The notes below the pieces were generated by a model. That model was given only the letters and a program-made list of their open reading frames with translations, did not search any database and was not told the origin of the DNA. The position numbers and the translations under genes are program-made. From Paraglaciecola sp. L1A13 (GTDB lineage: Bacteria > Pseudomonadota > Gammaproteobacteria > Enterobacterales > Alteromonadaceae), in assembly GCF_009796745.1 (NCBI RefSeq), contig NZ_CP047024.1, positions 2,356,001 through 2,420,000 on the forward strand: a DNA stretch of 64,000 nt. The letters run 5' to 3'. Within the stretch, counting starts at the first letter, position 1; every line of letters starts with the position of its first letter. Shown piece after piece: positions 58,784 to 64,000 of the stretch.

Positions 58784-59836
58784 ATGCAAATACAAGATAT
58801 CAATGCAATGATTAATCATTTACGTGAGACAGGGCAGTTTTTAGCACTGTCGCGCAGTCAACCTACTGTGTTCAAAGAGGGTACAACCTTTTCATTAGAT
58901 AATGGTACAAAGGTGAACGTACTAGGGCCTGGTGTTCTTTCTTTTACACCACAGGTACCAAGTGGTAAAGCCATCGTTCTGTCGAGTGGGATCCATGGAA
59001 ATGAAACTGCGCCCATTGAGATATGTGAAAAATACGTAGTCGATATTTTGATGGAGAAAATAACCGTAGCCCATAGAGTACTGTTTATCTTTGGTAATTT
59101 ACCCGCTATGGATAGTGCCACGCGGTTTATCGATGAAAATTTGAATCGCCTGTTTAGTGGTGCACATACACGCCCTGAAGTGAATCAAAATAGCTATGAA
59201 TGCTCAAGAGCAAAAGAATTAGAACAATTCGTCAGTCATTTTTTTATGGCTGGGGATCATTCAGAAGAACGTTATCACTATGATTTGCACACGGCTATTC
59301 GTCCCTCGAAGAATGAAAAATTTGCTGTATATCCCTATCTCCATGGCAAAGCCCATAGTAAAGAACAGTTAAGTTTTTTGCTTGCCTGTGGCGTTGATAC
59401 TTTTTTACTTTCTGGTAGTACAACGACTACCTTTAGTTATTACTCTTCGCAAAAGTTTGACGCTCACGCTTTTACTGTAGAGCTGGGTAAAGTGCAGCCA
59501 TTTGGACATAATGATATGTCACGCTTTAGTCAAGTTAGAGACACTATGGAACGCTTTATTTGCGGACGAAGCATTGAGAGTAAACCATTTAAAAATAGCG
59601 ATTTTTCAATCTATCAAGTGAATCAGGTGATCAATAAAAGTCAGCATGACTTTACCTTGGATTTTTCTGATGATTTACCAAATTTTAGCGATTTTCCAGC
59701 GGGTACACTATTGGCTCATGAGACAGGGGCTGAGTATCGCACGGCTCACGATGGCGAAGCGGTTGTGTTTCCTAATGCAAACGTGGCAATTGGCCAACGC
59801 GCAATTTTAACGGTTATTCCTACAACGCTAAATTGA
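58784..59836 (+). CDS. astE: succinylglutamate desuccinylase
   Basis: A 350-residue zinc hydrolase (M14-like/AstE-AspA family) for the last step of arginine succinyltransferase catabolism, releasing glutamate and succinate. The zinc motif is S-G-I-H-G-N-E-T-A-P (His, Glu), with D-L-H-T-A-I-R as the second His and F-T-V-E-L-G-K near the catalytic Glu. E. coli has it in astCADBE; here astC, astA, astD and astB are absent nearby, so it stands alone. Confidence 0.9.
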   Translation: MQIQDINAMINHLRETGQFLALSRSQPTVFKEGTTFSLDNGTKVNVLGPGVLSFTPQVPSGKAIVLSSGIHGNETAPIEICEKYVVDILMEKITVAHRVLFIFGNLPAMDSATRFIDENLNRLFSGAHTRPEVNQNSYECSRAKELEQFVSHFFMAGDHSEERYHYDLHTAIRPSKNEKFAVYPYLHGKAHSKEQLSFLLACGVDTFLLSGSTTTTFSYYSSQKFDAHAFTVELGKVQPFGHNDMSRFSQVRDTMERFICGRSIESKPFKNSDFSIYQVNQVINKSQHDFTLDFSDDLPNFSDFPAGTLLAHETGAEYRTAHDGEAVVFPNANVAIGQRAILTVIPTTLN

Positions 59837-59944
59837 TTAGCGGTGGTTTTGTTACAAATATGTGTAAAAGCACAATACGTAATCACCAGATTTTTTGCTA
59901 ACGTTGGTACTAAGTAGTCAATTCACTAAAACAAGGATAGCAAC

Positions 59945-60271
59945 ATGATAATGACAACAACCCCGAGCATTGAAGGGAAAAAAATTGAGCGTTATTGCGG
60001 CATTGTTGTGGGGGAAGCAGTAATGGGCGCAAATGTATTTAAAGATATCTTCGCCGCTATTCGGGATGTCGTCGGTGGACGCTCAGGTGCGTATGAAGAT
60101 GAGTTAACTAACGCCCGACAAATTGGATTTCGTGAACTAGAAGCAGAAGCGCGTGCAATGGGTGCAAATGCCGTTGTTGGAATCGATATTGATTACGAAG
60201 TAGTTGGTAAGGGCGGCAGTATGTTGATGGTAAGTATCAGTGGAACCGCCGTAAAGTGTGATGATCTTTAG
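59945..60271 (+). CDS. YbjQ/UPF0145-family protein
   Basis: A 108-residue cytosolic protein of the YbjQ family (putative heavy-metal-binding, pentameric). Typical segments: [24 protein letters not shown] and [16 protein letters not shown]. The start has AAGGAT five bases upstream. Function unknown. Confidence 0.88.
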   Translation: MIMTTTPSIEGKKIERYCGIVVGEAVMGANVFKDIFAAIRDVVGGRSGAYEDELTNARQIGFRELEAEARAMGANAVVGIDIDYEVVGKGGSMLMVSISGTAVKCDDL

Positions 60272-60327
60272 CTAACTACTATAGCTGATTGATCCCATGA
60301 TTTAACATGTGGCGGTGAATTTCCCTT

Positions 60328-60343
60328 TAGTAACTAGTTACTA
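60328..60343. repeat. 16-base perfect palindrome flanked by 8-base direct repeats
   Basis: TAGTAACTAGTTACTA is fully self-complementary. GCGGTGAA occurs as direct repeats on either side, at 60312-60319 and 60352-60359. The element lies in the 190-base gap between the convergent UPF0145 and DUF2897-type genes. It could be an operator or a recombination scar. Confidence 0.55.
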
Positions 60344-60461
60344 GTCAATTAGCGGTGAACCTAAGACGTTTCAGCACGCACCAGTAGTCAACATTTGAGA
60401 ACCGTTATTTAGGAAACGTTTATGATTCGGGAAATATATTTAGCCTATAGCGCACTGTCTA

Positions 60462-60620
60462 CTACTTGCTTTCCCAGTCATCATCATCGTCAAAATTTTT
60501 ATTGTTGTCTTTACTTGGCTTAGGTAACTTGGCTTTTGCACTTTGCTGCAATAAAAATATATTGCCGAGAATAAAGCCCAGTACGATAACGATGATGGCG
60601 ACGACGATCCAAATATTCAT
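60462..60620 (-). CDS. DUF2897-type small membrane protein
   Basis: A 52-residue protein: one N-terminal hydrophobic helix (I-V-V-A-I-I-V-I-V-L-G-F-I-L-G-N) followed by a short polar, Lys-rich and then Asp-rich tail (N-F-D-D-D-D-D-W-E-S-K). Layout and size match the DUF2897 family of Shewanella/Vibrio-type bacteria, function unknown. It starts 33 bases after the M15 peptidase stop and is probably the last gene of the yffB-dapE-M15-DUF2897 operon. Its frame is shorter than usual length cut-offs and easily missed. Confidence 0.72.
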   Translation of the reverse strand: MNIWIVVAIIVIVLGFILGNIFLLQQSAKAKLPKPSKDNNKNFDDDDDWESK

Positions 60621-60653
60621 GATTTATCCGATTGTTAGGCTGATGCGCATGAT

Positions 60654-61334
60654 TTACGCATCTATGCCACGATTGAGTATGTACTTGTGATAAATCATTG
60701 GCAATCGACATAACACATAGTCTTGCCCGCTGATGGCTTCTTTGGTAATTAAAGCTTGTAACGCACCTAATGTTTGTAGTTGCTGTATCTTATGCGCCAC
60801 AGGCTGAAAACTAATATGCCATGGTTCAGCTGAAACACCTCCATTATAAAAAGAGTAGGGCAGATAAAAATCAAATTTTTCGGCATTCCCAGTTAACCAC
60901 TCACTAAGTGCACCACAAGGGCCATTGCGACTATATTCATCGGGCACGAGTTGTAATTTTTTACCTGAACGCTCTATGCCCCTACGGTCAAATATATCTA
61001 AGTCTGTGCCCCAGTGATGACGGCTTGCTCCAGGCAACGCAGACCATGTTAATATTGCGGCTAATTTTTTCTCTTCAGACAAGCTAGCGTTATCAAGCAA
61101 GCTACCATTAGACGAGTAAAGAGGCCGTAATCCCTGCCATTTCTGATCCCATATAAATTTCTGTCTCTCAAAGTTTCGATAGCTACTGGCAATGTTGATG
61201 TTAATGTTGTCTTTTTTAGCTGCTTTTTGCATCAACAGAAAAGCATTATAGGTTTGTTTTTCAAGGCGATGACCGTCTTGTGCTTCGCACAAGTGCGAAG
61301 CATCAAGACCTAACGCATGCTGAGTTGTTATCAA
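60654..61334 (-). CDS. M15-family (VanY-like) D-alanyl-D-alanine carboxypeptidase
   Basis: A 226-residue zinc peptidase. The metal motifs are [11 protein letters not shown] (His and Asp) and E-P-W-H-I-S-F (Glu and His), preceded by S-S-Y-R-N-F-E-R-Q. No signal peptide is evident at the N-terminus, so it may act on cytosolic murein fragments as LdcA-like recycling enzymes do, or be exported another way. The start overlaps the dapE stop by four bases. The codons for residues about 9-20 contain a strong 16-base inverted repeat (61275-61309). Confidence 0.87.
   Translation of the reverse strand: MITTQHALGLDASHLCEAQDGHRLEKQTYNAFLLMQKAAKKDNININIASSYRNFERQKFIWDQKWQGLRPLYSSNGSLLDNASLSEEKKLAAILTWSALPGASRHHWGTDLDIFDRRGIERSGKKLQLVPDEYSRNGPCGALSEWLTGNAEKFDFYLPYSFYNGGVSAEPWHISFQPVAHKIQQLQTLGALQALITKEAISGQDYVLCRLPMIYHKYILNRGIDA
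61275..61309. repeat. near-perfect inverted repeat inside the M15 peptidase gene start
   Basis: Left arm GTCTTGTGCTTCGCAC (61275-61290), right arm (61293-61309) complementary to it with one bulged base, two-base loop. In the mRNA this would be a very stable hairpin 25-60 bases after the start codon. Confidence 0.7.
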
Positions 61335-62461
61335 GCTAACAGCCTTTCTAGAATGCCTTCATAGATTTTTGCTAATTCAGCTAAATCGGTAATTTTGACA
61401 TTTTCATCAATTTTGTGGATTGTCGCATTCACTGGTCCTAATTCAATAACTTGTGCGCCGGTAGGGGCAATAAAACGTCCGTCTGAGGTACCACCGGCAG
61501 TGGACAGTTGTGTTTCTCTGCCAGTGACTGCTTTTATAGCGCCTTTGGTTGCTTCAACTAATTTACCTGAATCGGTCAAAAAAGGTTGACCATTAAATGT
61601 CCAGTTAATGAGATAGTCAAAGTCGTACTTATCTAAGATACTTGTAACGCGCCCTATTAGTTGCTGGTCAGTCACTTCAGTAGAGAATCGAAAATTAAAA
61701 CAAGCTGCTAAATCACCTGGGATGACATTTCCTGCACCGGTACCTGAGTTGATATTCGATACTTGAAAACTGGTCGGCGGGAATGAAGCATTACCGTTGT
61801 CCCAATGGGTATTCGCAAGCTCCGCAAATGCTGGGGCTGAAAGATGAATAGGATTTTTAGCTAAATGGGGATAGGCCACGTGGCCTTGAATACCCTTAAT
61901 AGTAATATCTCCCGTTAACGAGCCTCGACGTCCATTTTTAACTACGTCACCGACTTCTTTGGTGCTCGATGGTTCTCCTACCAAACACCAAGTCATTTTC
62001 TCGTGCCGCTCTTCAAGTGTATCAATAACGCGAGTCGTGCCATTAATGAATGGACCTTCTTCGTCACTGGTAATCAGAAAGGCAATTGAACCACTGTGAC
62101 TTGGGTACTTTGTCACAAACGCTTTAGTCGCGACTAGCATTGCTGCTAAACTTCCTTTCATATCGGCAGCGCCACGCCCATATATTTGACCATCGTGTTC
62201 AGTTGCTACAAACGGAGGGAATATCCATTTTTCGGCTGGGCCACTTGGCACTACATCTGTATGCCCAGCAAAGCAAAATAGGGGACCTGAATCGCCTTTT
62301 CGTGCCCACATATTAGTCGTATCTTCAAACACCATCGCCTCAATTTTGAACCCTAAAGGATTGAGATAATCTGCCATTAGTTGCTGACAGCCAGCGTCAT
62401 TTGGTGTGACCGACTGACGGTTAATTAATTCTTTGGTTAGTGCTAATACTTCACAGCTCAT
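61331..62461 (-). CDS. dapE: succinyl-diaminopimelate desuccinylase
   Basis: A 376-residue dinuclear zinc hydrolase of the lysine/diaminopimelate pathway. Metal motifs: [11 protein letters not shown] (His, Asp), [18 protein letters not shown] (Glu-Glu) and the final H-K-I-D-E. The dimerisation lid lies around residues 180-290. It overlaps both neighbours by four bases (ATGA), so the three genes are translationally coupled. Confidence 0.96.
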   Translation of the reverse strand: MSCEVLALTKELINRQSVTPNDAGCQQLMADYLNPLGFKIEAMVFEDTTNMWARKGDSGPLFCFAGHTDVVPSGPAEKWIFPPFVATEHDGQIYGRGAADMKGSLAAMLVATKAFVTKYPSHSGSIAFLITSDEEGPFINGTTRVIDTLEERHEKMTWCLVGEPSSTKEVGDVVKNGRRGSLTGDITIKGIQGHVAYPHLAKNPIHLSAPAFAELANTHWDNGNASFPPTSFQVSNINSGTGAGNVIPGDLAACFNFRFSTEVTDQQLIGRVTSILDKYDFDYLINWTFNGQPFLTDSGKLVEATKGAIKAVTGRETQLSTAGGTSDGRFIAPTGAQVIELGPVNATIHKIDENVKITDLAELAKIYEGILERLLA

Positions 62462-62802
62462 TTAAACATCTCTTGGTATACGGCATCTTTAAATCCAACA
62501 ATGTGATGGTCTTGATGGATCAGTAGGGGGCGCTTTATTATCGCAGGCGCTTCAAGCATCAAAGCGAGCGCAGTGTCTTTATTTAAGTTTTCCTTTTGCG
62601 CATCTGATAATTGACGGAATGTCGTACCGCGTTTATTCAAAAGCGTTTCCCAGCCCACAACGGATTCAACGTCCGCCAACCATTTAGGATCTAAACCATC
62701 GGCGCGATAGTCATGAAATTGATATTCTATATCATTCGAACTTAACCATTTTCGTGCCTTCTTAATGGTGTCGCAATTTTTTATACCGTACATAGTGGTC
62801 AT
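62458..62802 (-). CDS. ArsC/Spx-family protein (YffB-like)
   Basis: A 114-residue thioredoxin-fold protein of the arsenate reductase/Spx group. The active-site region is [12 protein letters not shown] with one Cys, and I-I-K-R-P-L-L-I supplies the conserved Arg-Pro. E. coli YffB has the same context with dapE and shows glutathione-dependent thiol chemistry rather than arsenate reduction. It is the first gene of the operon (four-base overlap with dapE). Confidence 0.9.
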   Translation of the reverse strand: MTTMYGIKNCDTIKKARKWLSSNDIEYQFHDYRADGLDPKWLADVESVVGWETLLNKRGTTFRQLSDAQKENLNKDTALALMLEAPAIIKRPLLIHQDHHIVGFKDAVYQEMFK

Positions 62803-63027
62803 TGTTTATTCATCACCTGATAATAGAACTTAGCCGTTAACTATAACGAGATTGGGCCGCTAGCGTAAAGAGGAAAACCAGTTTAGTCGTGAATTTGTCG
62901 CGAATATCCATCAGCTGTTTTTCTTTCGTTGATTTCACTATCGTTTCGTTATGAGGTAGTTGATTTTTATTGTGTATTAATTTGCCTTAAGGCTTTTAAT
63001 CCTAGTTTTGTACCACACATTATATAA

Positions 63028-63801
63028 ATGAACTTTTCAAAACGCTTATCCAACAGTATTTTAGCCAGTAGCGCATTCGTGGTGTTGCTATGGTGTATCA
63101 AATCCGCTGAGATTTTGTTCTCACTGGATTTACATATGTTTGCTGTATACCCTCAAAAGCTAAATGGTGCGCTGGGAATTGTCACGGCACCGCTGATTCA
63201 TGGCTCGCTTGAACATATTTTCAGTAATAGTCTGCCATTGTTAGTGCTGTTAACCGCGCTCCTATATGGTTATCCGCGCTCGCGAGTGCGTGTACTCTTA
63301 AGCGTATGGTTATTGTCAGGCCTTGGCGTGTGGATTTTTGCTAGGGACGCATACCATTTAGGCGCCAGTGGGATCAGCCACGGGATCTTCTTCTATTTAT
63401 TGGTGGTGGGAATATTACGCAGAGATAAGTCCTCAGTGGCTATTATGATGATTGCGTTTTTTATGTATGGAGGAATGACAATGAGTATTTTCCCCCGAGA
63501 GCCCGGTATTTCTTTTGAGTATCATTTATTTGGCGGTATAAGTGGGGCTCTGGTCGCATTATTTTGGTATCGGCTAGACCCTAAACAGCTAGATAAGCCC
63601 TATCCGTGGGAGCAAGACTTAAGTGAAATAGACGATCCTATTATTGGCGATGAGTGGCGTGATACAGGTGGTGATACAGCATTAAATGAACAGACTAATC
63701 CTAATTTTCAAGCAGCGCCTGTTCGGGATTCTAGTCAAGTAAATGACCAATTAGTTGACGATTCAGATAATCATGATTCCAACGATAAACCTTATCCATA
63801 G
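63028..63801 (+). CDS. rhomboid-family intramembrane serine protease
   Basis: A 257-residue membrane protein with about six helices in the first 185 residues. The nucleophile is in L-G-A-S-G-I-S-H-G and the catalytic His in F-E-Y-H-L-F-G-G-I, with H-G-S-L-E-H-I-F-S-N in the L1/TM2 region. A 70-residue C-terminal tail is polar and acidic and ends S-N-D-K-P-Y-P. The N-terminus lacks an obvious ribosome-binding site, so the start is less certain. Substrate unknown. Confidence 0.85.
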   Translation: MNFSKRLSNSILASSAFVVLLWCIKSAEILFSLDLHMFAVYPQKLNGALGIVTAPLIHGSLEHIFSNSLPLLVLLTALLYGYPRSRVRVLLSVWLLSGLGVWIFARDAYHLGASGISHGIFFYLLVVGILRRDKSSVAIMMIAFFMYGGMTMSIFPREPGISFEYHLFGGISGALVALFWYRLDPKQLDKPYPWEQDLSEIDDPIIGDEWRDTGGDTALNEQTNPNFQAAPVRDSSQVNDQLVDDSDNHDSNDKPYP

Positions 63802-64000
63802 CAATCAAAGATGTTTTATATACATTGTGAAATTAAGACAAGTATAGAGAGTGTCTAACGTCAGAATTTAGTTATGCGTAACCAAAATTTCTTTTCATAT
63901 TAACCTCAACTATTTATATACCCAACCGATTGGTCATTCATATATAAGGGTTACTGTTTGTTTTAACTCAACTTTTCCCTAGGCTTTTTAGGGACAATCC

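Noticed and set aside
63802-64000. Right-end region searched for a gene start or terminator
   Set aside because: Only AT-rich sequence with no supported frame or hairpin.

Overview
The window reads as chromosomal DNA of a marine gammaproteobacterium of the order Alteromonadales, most likely a Paraglaciecola/Glaciecola-type member of the Alteromonadaceae. This is inferred from E. coli-like housekeeping blocks (carA-carB, miaB-ybeZ-ybeY-corC-lnt, gcvA-ygdD-rlmM, seqA-pgm) combined with many RND pumps, a TonB receptor and a moderate AT content. No rRNA, tRNA, CRISPR array, insertion sequence or prophage was found. About 50 protein genes are supported; the first one is cut by the left edge.

Layout. 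1-1.6 kb: 3' part of a molybdopterin oxidoreductase. 1.6-5.9 kb: an RND permease with its lipoprotein adaptor. 6-7.6 kb: a TrmH-type RNA methyltransferase overlapping an aldo/keto reductase. 7.7-15.4 kb: a second efflux operon, one adaptor followed by two different RND permeases. 16-17 kb: a small outer-membrane barrel and a small secreted protein of unknown function. 17.4-24.9 kb: the most distinctive region, an all-minus purine-base/nucleoside locus made of an NCS2 nucleobase permease, an 8-oxoguanine/guanine-type deaminase, a TonB-dependent receptor carrying an EF-hand-like loop, and a lipoprotein that fuses a purine nucleoside permease (NUP) domain to a Cupin_5 domain. Two near-perfect matches to the RutR box and a sigma-54-like -24/-12 element lie in its intergenic regions, and a strong terminator sits just before the NUP-cupin gene.

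25.5-28.6 kb: 3-mercaptopyruvate sulfurtransferase, a SIMPL-domain protein, a small membrane-anchored unknown and a cytochrome b561-type protein. 29-33.5 kb: a PutA without the N-terminal ribbon-helix-helix domain, followed by an Lrp/AsnC regulator that probably controls it. 33.5-39.6 kb: dapB, carA (TTG start, attenuator-like hairpin upstream), carB and greA. 39.8-41.9 kb: a DJ-1/PfpI-family protein whose nucleophile cysteine is replaced, and an EamA exporter. 41.9-47.3 kb: the minus-strand miaB-ybeZ-ybeY-corC-lnt cluster. 47.7-54.5 kb: kdsA, a small secreted unknown, gcvA, an alpha/beta hydrolase, ygdD, rlmM, seqA, pgm. 54.7-60.3 kb: glgP, an EAL protein with a degenerate GGDEF domain, a solitary astE and a YbjQ-family protein. 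60.4-63.8 kb: a minus-strand set (ArsC/Spx-like protein, dapE, M15 peptidase, a 52-residue DUF2897-type protein) and a rhomboid protease.

Working model for the purine locus (inference): the TonB receptor imports a purine compound across the outer membrane, the NUP-cupin lipoprotein acts on it or binds it outside the inner membrane, the NCS2 symporter takes up the base and the deaminase releases ammonia. The RutR-type operators and the sigma-54-like promoter would tie this to nitrogen supply. All family assignments rest on reading motifs; no database search was possible.
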